From Streptomyces gossypii (GTDB taxonomy: Bacteria; Actinomycetota; Actinomycetes; Streptomycetales; Streptomycetaceae): a stretch of DNA of 64,000 nucleotides. A program made the translations under genes and the position numbers. Where the stretch lies: positions 248,001-312,000 of the forward strand of contig NZ_JAJAGO010000010.1 of the NCBI RefSeq assembly GCF_025165795.1, in the 5' to 3' direction. The stretch's first letter is position 1; each line of letters opens with the position of its first letter. This document shows positions 54,661-63,946 of the stretch, piece after piece. The notes under the pieces were generated by a model that made no database searches, was not told the DNA's origin, and worked only from the letters and a program-made list of their open reading frames with translations.

Positions 54661-56145
54661 ATGTCTGCAACCGAAGCCGTGCGACCGGAGGCCAATCCCC
54701 GGCGCTGGTTCGCCCTTCTCTTCATCGGCCTCGCGCAGCTGATGATCGTTCTCGACATCACGGTCGTGAACATCGCGCTGCCCTCCGCGCAGAAGGAACT
54801 GAACATCTCCGACGGTGACCGCCAGTGGGTGATCACCGCCTACACCCTCGCCTTCGGCAGCCTGCTCCTGCTCGGCGGCCGGATCTCCGACTACACCGGT
54901 CGCAAGCGCGCCTTCGTGATCGGCCTCTTCGGTTTCGCAGCCGCTTCCGCGCTGGGAGGGGCGGCGGGGAACTTCGGCCTGCTGCTCGCCGCTCGCGGCC
55001 TCCAGGGCGTCTTCGCCGCGATGCTCGCACCGGCGGCCCTCTCACTCCTGTCGGTGAGCTTCACCCAGCCGGCCGAGCGTGCCAAGGCGTTCGGCGTCTT
55101 CGGCGCCATCGCGGGTGGCGGCGGAGCCGTCGGCCTGGTGGTCGGCGGCACGCTCACCGAGTACCTGGACTGGCGCTGGTGCCTCTACGTCAACGTGCCG
55201 ATCGCCGTCATCGCCGCGTTCGGCTGGTACGTACTGCCCGCCGACACCCTCTCCACCAAGCGCGCCCGCCTCGACGTGCCCGGTGTGCTTCTCGCCGTCA
55301 CCGGCCTGGTGGCGGTCGTCTTCGGGTGCAGTGAGGCCGAATCCGAGGGCTGGGGCTCCCCGCTGGTCATCGGAGCGCTGGTGCTCGGCGTGGTACTTCT
55401 CGCCCTCTTCGTCCTCAGCCAGGCCCGCGCGCCGCAGCCCTTGCTGCCACTGAGCGTCGTGATGCACCGGGCCCGAGGCGGCGCGTATCTCGCCGTCGCG
55501 CTCTCGGTGATCGGCATGTTCGGGCTGTTCCTCTTCCTCACCTACTACATGCAGGTGGTCAAGGACTTCTCGCCGGTGGTCACCGGTGTCGCCTTCCTGC
55601 CGCTCACCGGCGGAGTGCTGGTCTCCGCGGGCGGTCTCGCCCCTCGTCTGCTGCCGAAGTTCCCCCCGCGCGTCCTGATGGTCACCGGTCTGCTGCTGCT
55701 GGCCTCCGGCACCAGCTGGCTGACGCAGGTGAAGGCGGACACCTCTTACGCGGCCGGAGTGCTGCCCGCCGAAATCCTGGTCGGCCTCGGCGTGGGCCTG
55801 GTGATGGCCCCGGCGATGAACTACGCGACGTACGGGGTGAAACCGGAGGAGGCGGGCATCGCCTCGGCAACCCTCAACACCTCGCAGCAGATCGGCGCCT
55901 CCATTGGCACCGCGCTGCTCAACACCGTCGCCACCAGCGCGACCGCCGACTACCTCGCCGACCGCGAGCCCACCCCGGCCGTGCTCAAGGACGGGCTGGT
56001 CGAAGGCTTCGCCAAGGGCTACGCGGTGGCCACCGTGGTACTCCTCGCGGCCGCGGTCGTCATCGGACTGGTGATGAACGCGCCGCGGCCCCGACGCGAC
56101 GCCGAGGCCGGGGTGGACGAACTGTCCGCCGCCCACGCGGGGTAA
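54661..56145 (+). CDS. MFS multidrug efflux transporter (DHA2/EmrB-QacA type, 14 helices)
   Basis: 494-aa proton-coupled exporter. Motif LDITVVNIALP in helix 1 (DHA2 motif D1), the loop motif GRISDYTGRKRAF between helices 2 and 3, and motif C AIAGGGGAVGLVVGGTLTEYLDWRW in helix 5 are all present. About 14 hydrophobic segments are visible. ATG 54661 follows AAAGGG. It lies downstream of its TetR regulator and ends at a hairpin shared with the convergent PucR gene. Substrates are likely hydrophobic or cationic drugs or secondary metabolites (family inference). Confidence 0.93.
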   Translation: MSATEAVRPEANPRRWFALLFIGLAQLMIVLDITVVNIALPSAQKELNISDGDRQWVITAYTLAFGSLLLLGGRISDYTGRKRAFVIGLFGFAAASALGGAAGNFGLLLAARGLQGVFAAMLAPAALSLLSVSFTQPAERAKAFGVFGAIAGGGGAVGLVVGGTLTEYLDWRWCLYVNVPIAVIAAFGWYVLPADTLSTKRARLDVPGVLLAVTGLVAVVFGCSEAESEGWGSPLVIGALVLGVVLLALFVLSQARAPQPLLPLSVVMHRARGGAYLAVALSVIGMFGLFLFLTYYMQVVKDFSPVVTGVAFLPLTGGVLVSAGGLAPRLLPKFPPRVLMVTGLLLLASGTSWLTQVKADTSYAAGVLPAEILVGLGVGLVMAPAMNYATYGVKPEEAGIASATLNTSQQIGASIGTALLNTVATSATADYLADREPTPAVLKDGLVEGFAKGYAVATVVLLAAAVVIGLVMNAPRPRRDAEAGVDELSAAHAG

Positions 56146-56163
56146 AGACGGAAGACCGGCCGG

Positions 56164-56215
56164 CACGTCCGGGACAGCGCAGCTGCGGCCTTCATGGGCG
56201 GCTGTCCCGGACGTG
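56164..56215. terminator. Bidirectional hairpin between MFS and PucR genes
   Basis: A perfect 15-bp inverted repeat, CACGTCCGGGACAGC / GCTGTCCCGGACGTG, with a 22-nt loop between two converging genes. Probably stops transcription from both sides. Confidence 0.75.
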
Positions 56216-56255
56216 TGCGCGTGCGCGGGCAGCGCAACGGCGCAGGCCGGGCGGG

Positions 56256-57638
56256 TCAGCCGGTCAGCCGTGCGGCCTTGAGCGCCATGTGCAGCAGCAA
56301 GCGGTCCTCGCCCGCCCGCAGGTCCAGTCCCGTGAGCTGTTCGACCCGGGAGAGCCGGTAGTAGAGCGTCTGCCGGTGGATTCCCAGTTCCGCCGCTGTG
56401 CGCCCGGCCTGCCCCGCGTGGTCCAGGAACACCTCGGCGGTGCTCGCCAGTTCCCGCTGTGCCGCGGCGAGCAGGGGGCGTACGGCGGGATCGGGCCCGG
56501 GCGCCGTGGGCAGCGCCGTCAGCAGCCGGTACGGTCCCAGCGCCGTCCATGTGGCCACGGGGGCGTGCCGGGGGTCCGCCCGCGCCACTCGCGCCGCAGC
56601 CACCGCCTCGCGCCAGGCCAGGGGCAGCCCGGCGAGCCCGCCGCCGGGAACGCTGATCCCCGCCGCTGCCCGGAGCAACCGCGCCGCCCCCGCCGCACCG
56701 CCCCTCGCCGCATCGCCTTGCACCGCGCCGGGAGGCGACACACGCAGCAGACGGTCCGCGACCGTATGGGCCGGGCCCAGGCTGTCGGCGGTCCGCAGCC
56801 GCACCAGTACGGCCAGGGCTCCCGGCCGGCTGCCTCCGGACGCACCGCCGCGGCCGTCGCCGCCCTCGCCCCCGGCGCCGGGCGCCGCCGCGCCGCGCGG
56901 GCCGCCGCCGGGCTCGGGGAGCACGCACCCGGCCGCCACATGGGGCAGCCCGGTGGGACTCGGGGCCCACCCGTCGAGTCCGCCCTCCGCCGAGGGAGAG
57001 GCGGCATCCACGGCACCTCCCGTGCCGCCCGCCGAGCGGTCAGCGCCGCCGCCCGCGGGGCCGGGCCACCGGAGCACCGCGATCAGCGCCAACGGCGCCC
57101 CGGCCGTCGTCCCCAGCGCGGTGCGCAGTTCCGCCGCCACCTCGTCACGGTTGCCGCCGGAGCCGGAGAGCAGGGCTTGCAGCAGGTCTCCCGTACGCGC
57201 ACCGGTCCTCGCCTCCGCCGCCAGCAGTCCGCCGATGCGGTCCGCCGTCATCCGGGCCTGGGCCAGCCGGGGGTCGGCCAGGTCGAGCGCGCCGTCGTCG
57301 AGCAGCCAGACATAGCCGTAGACAACGCCGCCGTGCCGCACCGGGAGGCAGAGCCGCCCCGTGAGGACGCCTGCTGACGGGTCCGGAGGGATGCGCACCG
57401 GCCCCGTGGCGCGGGTGATGCCGAAGCTCTCGAACCACTCCCGCACCGCGGTGGTCGACCGCCGCTGCAGGATGGTGCGGGTGCGCACCGGGTCCAGGTG
57501 CAGGTCAGGGTCGGGGCTGTCCCCGTGGCTCTCGTGGGCTCCGAAGGCGATCAGCCCGAAATCCCGGTTCTCCAGCGTCGCCGGGGTACCGAGAAGCGCG
57601 GAGACCTCGTCGATCAGCTCCTGGTAGTCCTCGCGCAT
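56256..57638 (-). CDS. PucR/CdaR-type transcriptional activator, likely of proline utilisation (PutR-like)
   Basis: 460-aa regulator. An N-terminal GAF-like domain (about 1-150, LIDEVSALLGTPATLENRDFG) precedes a low-complexity Gly/Ala-rich linker (about 200-270). The C-terminal PucR helix-turn-helix is near 405-455: AELGIHRQTLYYRLSRVEQLTG. It is divergent from the proline dehydrogenase gene, an arrangement known for actinobacterial PutR. Proline-responsive activation of the put genes is therefore the best inference. The 317-nt gap holds an 18-bp palindrome that may be its site. Confidence 0.87.
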   Translation of the reverse strand: MREDYQELIDEVSALLGTPATLENRDFGLIAFGAHESHGDSPDPDLHLDPVRTRTILQRRSTTAVREWFESFGITRATGPVRIPPDPSAGVLTGRLCLPVRHGGVVYGYVWLLDDGALDLADPRLAQARMTADRIGGLLAAEARTGARTGDLLQALLSGSGGNRDEVAAELRTALGTTAGAPLALIAVLRWPGPAGGGADRSAGGTGGAVDAASPSAEGGLDGWAPSPTGLPHVAAGCVLPEPGGGPRGAAAPGAGGEGGDGRGGASGGSRPGALAVLVRLRTADSLGPAHTVADRLLRVSPPGAVQGDAARGGAAGAARLLRAAAGISVPGGGLAGLPLAWREAVAAARVARADPRHAPVATWTALGPYRLLTALPTAPGPDPAVRPLLAAAQRELASTAEVFLDHAGQAGRTAAELGIHRQTLYYRLSRVEQLTGLDLRAGEDRLLLHMALKAARLTG

Positions 57639-57955
57639 GCCGCCCGCGTCACCTCCCTCACTCTGATCACCTCTTGATCACTTCCGGATTACTCGCGGCT
57701 CCGCCCCGCCCGCCGCGCGGGCCGCTCCGCCGGGTGCCGCCGGGGAAACCGGCTGTCGGAAACCATTCTCATACATATGTCTGAGATCCGGCACACAGAT
57801 GCGTGACAGCTGTCGATGTCGGCGCGGCGGCGGGATCCTTAAGTTGCACGGAGGAGGGTTCGATCACCGTCCCGCCCGCCCGGTCGCCTCACGACCGCCC
57901 GGGGGACCGCCACGGCGACACCCCCGCCGTCAGCCCGATTTCACTGGAGGTGCCC
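57639..57955. other. Divergent put promoter region
   Basis: The 317 nt between the PucR-type regulator and proline dehydrogenase contain the near-perfect palindrome described separately, an AT-rich CATACATATG core and a GGAGGTG ribosome site at the 3' end. No gene is seen here; the open frame running through it from 57803 lacks a good start. Confidence 0.5.
57768..57785. promoter_or_regulatory. Candidate PucR/PutR operator
   Basis: CTCATACATATGTCTGAG is palindromic at 16 of 18 positions (centre ACATATGT). It is the most symmetric element in the divergent region between the regulator and the put genes. Its identity as a binding site is inference. Confidence 0.5.
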
Positions 57956-58882
57956 GTGCTGGGTCCCGTGCTCCTCGCCGCCGCGCGCAGCGAAAGCATC
58001 CGCCGTATCGTCTCGGCCGCGCCGGTCACCCGCCCCGTAGTCGACCGCTTCGTCGCCGGTGAGCGCCTCGATCAGTCGCTGCACAGTGTGCGGTCCCTGA
58101 CGGACCGCGGCCTGGACGTCACCCTCGACCATCTCGGTGAGGACATCACCGACCGATCCGAGGCGCTGCGCAACCGGGACGCCTATCTCGACCTCTGCAC
58201 GGCCCTCGCGAGTGACGGTGTCGGGCCGCGAGTCGAGATGTCCGTGAAGCTGTCGGCCTTCGGCCAGGCTCTGCCCGGCGGCCACGACCTCGCCTACCGC
58301 AACGTGCTCCCCGTGGTGGAGAGCGCCGCCGCGGCGGGCACCACGGTCACCCTGGACATGGAGGACCACACAACGGTCGAGTCCACCCTGGCCATCCTCG
58401 CAGAGCTGCGGAAACGCTTCCCGCAGACGGGCGCGGTCGTGCAGTCCTACCTCTTCCGCACCGAGGATGACTGCCGGGCGCTGACCGGGGAAGGATCCCG
58501 GGTGCGGCTGGTGAAGGGCGCGTACAAAGAGCCTGCCGAGGTCGCCTACCAGGACAAGCGCGAGGTCGACCGGGCGTACGTCCGCTGCCTCAAGATCCTC
58601 ATGGCCGGCCAGGGCTATCCGATGATCGGCTCGCACGACCCCCGGATGGTGGCAATCGGCCAGGAGCTGGCCCGTCGCCACGGCCGCAAGCAGGATGAGT
58701 ACGAATTCCAGATGCTCTACGGAATCCGCGAGGCCGAGCAGGCGCGGCTGAAGGCCGAGGGTCACCGGATGCGCGTGTACGTCCCGTACGGCACAGACTG
58801 GTACGGCTACTTCATGCGCCGCCTCGCGGAGCGTCCGGCCAACCTCGCCTTCTTCCTGCGTGCGCTGGCCGGGCGCCGCTGA
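57956..58882 (+). CDS. Proline dehydrogenase (monofunctional)
   Basis: FAD-dependent enzyme oxidising proline to pyrroline-5-carboxylate, 308 aa, the usual size of actinobacterial monofunctional PRODH. Barrel motifs include VEMSVKLSAFGQALPGG, VTLDMEDHTTVE, the FAD/substrate region RVRLVKGAYKEP and the C-terminal VYVPYGTDWYGYFMRRLAERP, with the Arg pair that binds the carboxylate. GTG 57956 has GGAGGTG immediately upstream; the longer frame has no support. It is followed 98 nt later by P5C dehydrogenase, completing proline-to-glutamate conversion. Confidence 0.95.
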   Translation: MLGPVLLAAARSESIRRIVSAAPVTRPVVDRFVAGERLDQSLHSVRSLTDRGLDVTLDHLGEDITDRSEALRNRDAYLDLCTALASDGVGPRVEMSVKLSAFGQALPGGHDLAYRNVLPVVESAAAAGTTVTLDMEDHTTVESTLAILAELRKRFPQTGAVVQSYLFRTEDDCRALTGEGSRVRLVKGAYKEPAEVAYQDKREVDRAYVRCLKILMAGQGYPMIGSHDPRMVAIGQELARRHGRKQDEYEFQMLYGIREAEQARLKAEGHRMRVYVPYGTDWYGYFMRRLAERPANLAFFLRALAGRR

Positions 58883-58980
58883 CCCGGCCCGCAGCCCGTC
58901 GTCCGCCCCGGGCTCCGTAAACGGCCCCCTCCACCAGACCCTTATCGAAGACCCCCGAACGTGAAGGAGACACGGAAGCC

Positions 58981-60612
58981 ATGGACGCTGTGACCCAGGT
59001 CCCCGCCCCGTACAACGAGCCGGTGCACACCTACGCACCCGGCAGCGCGGAGCGCTCCCGTCTCGAGCAGAAGCTCAAGGAGCTGGCCGGGCACCCGGTT
59101 GACCTGCCGATGACGATCAACGGCCGGAAGCGGATGGGCGGCGGCGCGCGCGTCGACGTCGTACAGCCGCACAACCACAAGGCCGTGCTCGGCACTTATG
59201 GCAACGCCACCCGCCAGGACGCCCAGGAGGCGGTCGACGCCGCCCTGGCCGCCGCCCCGGCCTGGCGCGCGCTGTCCTTCGACGACCGGGCCGCGATCAT
59301 CCTGAAGGCCGCCGAGCTGCTGTCCGGGCCGTGGCGCGAGACGATCGCCGCCTCGACGATGCTGGGTCAGTCGAAGACGATCCAGCAGGCGGAGATCGAC
59401 GCCCCGTGCGAGCTGATCGACTTCTGGCGGTTCAACGTGCACTTCGCACGTGAGCTGATGGCCGAGCAGCCCCCCATGCAGCCCAAGGGCGTCTGGAACC
59501 GGCTGGACCACCGGCCGCTGGAGGGCTTCGTCTACGCGATCACGCCCTTCAACTTCACCGCCATCGCGGGCAACCTGCCCACCGCTCCCGCCCTGATGGG
59601 CAACGTGGTGGTCTGGAAGCCGTCGCCCACCCAGACCCACTCCGCGGTGCTGCTGATGGAGCTGCTGGAGGAGGCCGGGCTGCCCAAGGGCGTCATCAAC
59701 CTGGTGACGGGGGACGGCAAGGAGGTCTCCGAGGTCGCCCTGCCGCACCCGGAGCTGGCGGGCGTGCACTTCACCGGCTCGACGGCCACCTTCCAGCACC
59801 TGTGGAAGACGGTCGGCGAGAACATCGCCGGCTACCGGTCCTACCCCCGCATCGTGGGCGAGACCGGCGGCAAGGACTTCATCGTCGCCCACCCCACGGC
59901 CGATCCGGCGATTCTGAAGACCGCCATCACCCGTGGTGCCTTCGAATACCAGGGACAGAAGTGCTCCGCGGCCTCCCGCGCGTACGTCCCGCGTTCCCTG
60001 TGGGAGGGCGGCCTCAAGGAGCAGCTGGCGGCCGAGGTGGACGGTCTGGCGATGGGTGACGTCAGCGACCTGTCGAACTTCGTCGGCGCCGTCATCGACG
60101 ACCGGGCGTTCGCCAAGAACAAGGCCGCCATCGACCGCGCGCGGACCGCTCCGAACTGCGAGGTCGTCGCGGGCGGCACGTACGACGACTCGGTCGGCTA
60201 CTTCGTGCGCCCGACGGTGGTCGCCTGCTCCGACCCCGAGGACGAACTCTTCAAGACCGAGTACTTCGGCCCGTTCATCGCCGTGCACGTCTACGAGGAC
60301 GGCGACTTCGACACCATGCTCGACCAGATGGAGTCGGCGTCGGCCTACGCCCTGACCGGTGCCATCCTCGCCAAGGACCGCGCCGTGCTGGCCGCCGCGT
60401 CGGAGAAGCTCCGTTTCGCGGCGGGCAACTTCTACCTCAACGACCGGCCCACCGGGTCGATCGTCGGCCAGCAGCCGTTCGGCGGTGCCCGTGCCTCGGG
60501 GACCAACGACAAGGCGGGCTCGAAGTTCAACCTGCTGCGCTGGATGTCGCCCCGTGCCATCAAGGAGACGCAGGTGGCGGCGACCGACTACCGCTACCCG
60601 CACATGGGCTGA
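58981..60612 (+). CDS. L-glutamate gamma-semialdehyde (P5C) dehydrogenase
   Basis: NAD-dependent second enzyme of proline catabolism (PruA-type), 543 aa, the normal length. Catalytic Glu and Cys lie in RIVGETGGKDFIVAH and EYQGQKCSAASRAYVP. The N-terminal EPVHTYAPGS and the C-terminal QQPFGGARASGTNDKAG are family signatures. ATG 58981 follows AAGGAG. Co-directional with proline dehydrogenase and ended by a strong hairpin. Confidence 0.96.
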   Translation: MDAVTQVPAPYNEPVHTYAPGSAERSRLEQKLKELAGHPVDLPMTINGRKRMGGGARVDVVQPHNHKAVLGTYGNATRQDAQEAVDAALAAAPAWRALSFDDRAAIILKAAELLSGPWRETIAASTMLGQSKTIQQAEIDAPCELIDFWRFNVHFARELMAEQPPMQPKGVWNRLDHRPLEGFVYAITPFNFTAIAGNLPTAPALMGNVVVWKPSPTQTHSAVLLMELLEEAGLPKGVINLVTGDGKEVSEVALPHPELAGVHFTGSTATFQHLWKTVGENIAGYRSYPRIVGETGGKDFIVAHPTADPAILKTAITRGAFEYQGQKCSAASRAYVPRSLWEGGLKEQLAAEVDGLAMGDVSDLSNFVGAVIDDRAFAKNKAAIDRARTAPNCEVVAGGTYDDSVGYFVRPTVVACSDPEDELFKTEYFGPFIAVHVYEDGDFDTMLDQMESASAYALTGAILAKDRAVLAAASEKLRFAAGNFYLNDRPTGSIVGQQPFGGARASGTNDKAGSKFNLLRWMSPRAIKETQVAATDYRYPHMG

Positions 60613-60659
60613 GGCACCCGGCAGGGCCTACGGGGTGTCTTCGAAGTCCCACCTCACCG

Positions 60660-60698
60660 CCGGAGCCCGGCACCCCGCGGCGGGGTGCCGGGCTCCGG
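60660..60698 (+). terminator. Terminator of the put operon
   Basis: A perfect 17-bp stem CCGGAGCCCGGCACCCC / GGGGTGCCGGGCTCCGG with a 5-nt loop, then TTGCG. Very stable. Confidence 0.88.
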
Positions 60699-61001
60699 TT
60701 GCGTCCGGGCGGGGGCGGCCGGCGGTGATTGCCCCGGCGAACGGTGCGGGGCGGCATTTTCACCCGATCGTGTGACCACAGGGGCCTTCACCGTCTCAGA
60801 TAGTAGGAAGCCCAAGTAAAAACGAGACATCCCAGCCCACGGCCCATACGGTAGGAGGAGCCGAACGTTCCGCTCCATCGAGCGATCGCGAGCGAGGCGA
60901 GCTGCCCCGCGCAGGTGACCCCTGCCGCATGCCTGCCCCCGCACCCTTCCGGCGCGCTGAATCCGCCTTTGTGAAGCCATGCGCAGAAGGAGTTGCCGAC
61001 A
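60699..61001. other. Long leader/intergenic region before the 48-aa protein
   Basis: 303 nt without a recognised gene. It is locally AT-richer near 60795-60825 (inverted GTCTC...GAGAC arms around AAGTAAAAAC) and carries a GATCGC-GAGCGAGGCGAGC purine-rich patch near 60890. It could hold a promoter plus structured 5' leader for the small gene; I matched it to no known riboswitch class. Confidence 0.4.
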
Positions 61002-61148
61002 ATGGACGAGACCGCTCGCCGCCGTGCCGCCCGCCACACCGCCGTCCGCGACCGCCGTGACGGCCGGGACAACGACCGCAGGAACGCTGCCGCGGCACTC
61101 CAGCGTGCGCTGGACCGCCGGGACAACGGGGGCGCGACCGGGCACTGA
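61002..61148 (+). CDS. Small Arg/Asp-rich protein (48 aa), unknown function
   Basis: ATG 61002 with AAGGAG 9 nt upstream; 48 aa starting MDETARRRAARHTAVRDRRD and ending DRRDNGGATGH. The sequence is almost entirely charged (Arg/Asp/Asn) with repeated DRRD and DN elements and no hydrophobic core, so it is probably disordered or nucleic-acid-associated. It has a clear ribosome site and is transcribed convergently to the phosphatase gene, 8 nt away. No family is recognised. Confidence 0.65.
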   Translation: MDETARRRAARHTAVRDRRDGRDNDRRNAAAALQRALDRRDNGGATGH

Positions 61149-61156
61149 GTGCCTGA

Positions 61157-62767
61157 TCACGCGGTGCGTGCTCGCCTGACGACGAAGTTGTCGATCCGCC
61201 GTCCCGACTCCGCCAGCGCCGTGACCGCCAGTTCCGGCCTGTCGCCGGGCCGTGACTCGACAGCGAGGAACGAGAAGCCCGCGTAGCGCACCCTGGACCA
61301 CTCGACGCTGTCCGGATTCCGTGAGCGCTCCTGTGTCCAGTGGAACGTCCGGACGTGATCCCGCTCGTTCTCGTGCCCCTCGTAGCTTTCCGGCACCGGG
61401 AAGTCGTAGAGCTTCCTGCCCGCACCGCCGGCAGTGACATAGACGGTGCCGTCGCGCGCGGGATCGGTGGTCCCGCCGACGGGCAGCTTTCGGGTGGACT
61501 CGTGGCCCCTGATCGGATCGGTGCGCTCGTAGACGTGGTTGTGCCCGTTGATCACCAGATCGATCCGGTGCTTCTCGAACAGCGGCACCCACTCGTCGCG
61601 TACGCCGCCGTCCGAGGCGTGCGTGCTCGTCGAGTAGGCGCAGTGGTGGAAGAAGACGACGACGAAGTCGATGCCCGGTGTGCTGCGCAGCCGCCTCAGC
61701 CGGGCGTCGAGCCAGCGGGTCTGGGCGCCGCCGGTGTAGCCCCGGTTCGCGGGGATCTCGTAGGAGACGTCGTTCGCGTCCAGCGCCACCACCCCGACGT
61801 TGCCGTACGCGAAGGAGTAGACGCCCGGGGCGTTCTTCGCGTCCGGGCCGCTGGAAGGCAGCGACCAGCGGGCCGCCTGGCCGCCGTAGCCGTTGGGCGA
61901 GTACCAGGCCTCCATGTCGTGGTTGCCGGTCGTCACCATCCACGGCACCCGCGCCGCGACCGGCTCCGTCTGGGCGAGGAACTGATCCCACACCCTGGCG
62001 TCATAGGTGTCGGACTCCTTGCCGTGCCCTGTCTCGTCCGCGTAGCAGATGTCGCCCGCGTGCAGATGGAAGGCGGGGTTCTGACCCAGCAGCAGCTGGC
62101 CGTTCGCCAGCGCGTCGTAGCTGACGCCCTGGTCACCGAACGCGGTGAAGACGAAGGGCCCGTCCGCGCGGGGCGGGGCGGTGCTGAAGGAGCCCAGGGT
62201 CGAGATGCGGTCGGCCGCCGTCGGGTCGAACCCGTCGTGGCCGACGCCGTAGTAGTACGTGGTGCCGGGCCGCAGGCCGTCCAGCGCGGCGTGCAGATAG
62301 AACTGCTCCACGTCCCCGAGGTGCCGCGAGAGCGAGGGCGTGCGCAGCTCGCGGACCTCCGCGTCGAACCTCAGGCTCAGCTCCCAGGGTTCGGTGCCCA
62401 CCCTCAGGTACGGCTTCCGCACCGCGAAGGGGACCTGCCAGGACACCACCATCTGGGTCTTCGGATCGGCCCCGAACGCGAGGTGCCGACCGAAGGGCGC
62501 GGCGAGCGAGCCGTCCACCCGTACCGGCGAGCGGACGAGTGCGGGCCCGTCGCTGCTGCGCTCCTGGTCCGAGGTGCAGGCCGACAGCCCGGCACCGCCG
62601 GCCGCTCCTGCGGCGGTCAGCGCACCGCCGCGCAGCCCGCCGCGCAGGACACTTCGCCGGGAGGGACGGCCGCGCCCGGAGAGCAGGGAGCGCAGATACG
62701 CGTGCTGCTCGGGCATGCTCATCCGCTCGGCGAGCCGTTCGGGGATGCCCATCCGTGGTGTGTCCAT
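61157..62767 (-). CDS. Tat-exported purple-acid-type metallophosphatase
   Basis: 536-aa exported phosphoesterase. The Tat signal is at about residues 35-65 (RRSVLRGGLRGG then an Ala/Gly stretch, with a Cys in LSACTSD that could be a lipobox). A purple-acid-phosphatase N-terminal fibronectin-like domain (about 85-190) leads into the metallophosphatase domain. Metal motifs are FGDQG, GDICYADE, TGNHDMEAWYSPNG, FFHHCAYST and NGHNHVYERTDP. It likely releases phosphate from organic phosphates outside the cell. ATG 62767 was preferred over a TTG at 62794, though neither has a strong Shine-Dalgarno. Confidence 0.88.
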   Translation of the reverse strand: MDTPRMGIPERLAERMSMPEQHAYLRSLLSGRGRPSRRSVLRGGLRGGALTAAGAAGGAGLSACTSDQERSSDGPALVRSPVRVDGSLAAPFGRHLAFGADPKTQMVVSWQVPFAVRKPYLRVGTEPWELSLRFDAEVRELRTPSLSRHLGDVEQFYLHAALDGLRPGTTYYYGVGHDGFDPTAADRISTLGSFSTAPPRADGPFVFTAFGDQGVSYDALANGQLLLGQNPAFHLHAGDICYADETGHGKESDTYDARVWDQFLAQTEPVAARVPWMVTTGNHDMEAWYSPNGYGGQAARWSLPSSGPDAKNAPGVYSFAYGNVGVVALDANDVSYEIPANRGYTGGAQTRWLDARLRRLRSTPGIDFVVVFFHHCAYSTSTHASDGGVRDEWVPLFEKHRIDLVINGHNHVYERTDPIRGHESTRKLPVGGTTDPARDGTVYVTAGGAGRKLYDFPVPESYEGHENERDHVRTFHWTQERSRNPDSVEWSRVRYAGFSFLAVESRPGDRPELAVTALAESGRRIDNFVVRRARTA

Positions 62768-62908
62768 GGGGGAGAAGTTCCCAGCGAGTGCCAACTTCTG
62801 GAAGACTCCGGGCGGTCGGCACGGTGAAGCGCACCCGTCCGGCAGGCCAACCGTCCGGGATATGGACCAGGTGTGTCAGTTCCTGGGACGGAGAGTAGGG
62901 TCCGCAGC

Positions 62909-63934
62909 ATGAATCTCGCAGTGATCCCCGGTGACGGAATCGGCCCGGAGGTCGTGGCGGAGGGGCTCAAGGTCCTGACCGCCGTCCTCCCGCAGGACGT
63001 CAAGCTGGAGACCGGGACTTACGATCTCGGTGCCCGGCGCTGGCATGAGACGGGTGAGACCCTCCCGGAGGCCGAACTCGAACGGCTCAAGAGCCACGAC
63101 GCGATCCTGCTGGGTGCCATCGGCGACCCGTCGGTGCCCTCCGGGGTCCTGGAGCGCGGGCTGCTGCTGAAGCTGCGCTTCGCCTTCGACCACTACGTGA
63201 ACCTGCGCCCCTCCAAGCTGTTCCCGCAGACGGCCACCCCGCTGGCGGGCCGCCCGGACATCGACTTCGTCGTCGTCCGCGAGGGCACCGAGGGCCCGTA
63301 CGCCGGAAACGGCGGCAGCTTCCGCACCGGCACCCCGGCCGAGGTCGCCACCGAGGTCAGCCTGAACACCGCGTACGGGGTCGAGCGCGTCGTCCGCGAC
63401 GCCTACGCGCGGGCCGCGGCCCGCCCGCGCAAGAAGCTCACCCTGGTGCACAAGAACAACGTCCTCGTGTACGCGGGGCACCTGTGGAAGAATCTGTTCG
63501 ACAAGGTGGGCCAGGAGTATCCCGAGGTCACCACCGATTACCTTCATGTCGACGCCGCGACGATCTTCTTCGTCACCGACCCCGCGCGCTTCGACGTGAT
63601 CGTCACCGACAACCTCTTTGGCGACATCCTCACCGACCTCGCCGCCGCCGTCACCGGCGGCATCGGCCTCGCCGCGTCCGGGAACATCAACCCGGCGGGC
63701 GACTTCCCCTCGATGTTCGAGCCGGTCCACGGCTCCGCGCCGGACATCGCGGGTCTGGGCAAGGCCGACCCCACCGCGACCATCCTCTCCGTCGCCCTGC
63801 TGCTGCGGCACCTCGGCTACGAGACCGAAGCCGTACGCGTCGAGGAAGCCGTCTCCGCCGACCTCGCGGAGCGCTCCGGCGCCCGTACGACCACCCAGAC
63901 CGGCGACGCGATCGCGGTACGAGTAGCCAGCTAG
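62909..63934 (+). CDS. leuB: 3-isopropylmalate dehydrogenase
   Basis: NAD-dependent oxidative decarboxylation step in leucine synthesis, 341 aa. Diagnostic segments are NLAVIPGDGIGPEVV, the substrate-binding arginines in LLLKLRFAFDHYVNLRPSKLF, VREGTEGPYAGNGG and the metal-binding TDNLFGDILTDLAAA. ATG 62909 is used. The stop codon lies in CTAGGGCCTGTC, a 12-mer that also begins the 175-bp palindromic repeat. It complements the ilv genes 14 kb upstream in branched-chain amino-acid supply. Confidence 0.96.
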   Translation: MNLAVIPGDGIGPEVVAEGLKVLTAVLPQDVKLETGTYDLGARRWHETGETLPEAELERLKSHDAILLGAIGDPSVPSGVLERGLLLKLRFAFDHYVNLRPSKLFPQTATPLAGRPDIDFVVVREGTEGPYAGNGGSFRTGTPAEVATEVSLNTAYGVERVVRDAYARAAARPRKKLTLVHKNNVLVYAGHLWKNLFDKVGQEYPEVTTDYLHVDAATIFFVTDPARFDVIVTDNLFGDILTDLAAAVTGGIGLAASGNINPAGDFPSMFEPVHGSAPDIAGLGKADPTATILSVALLLRHLGYETEAVRVEEAVSADLAERSGARTTTQTGDAIAVRVAS

Positions 63935-63946
63935 GGCCTGTCCGCC

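Noticed and set aside
60830..60900. Possible ydaO/c-di-AMP or cobalamin riboswitch before the small gene
   Set aside because: I could not find the conserved core elements of either class; left as an uncharacterised leader.
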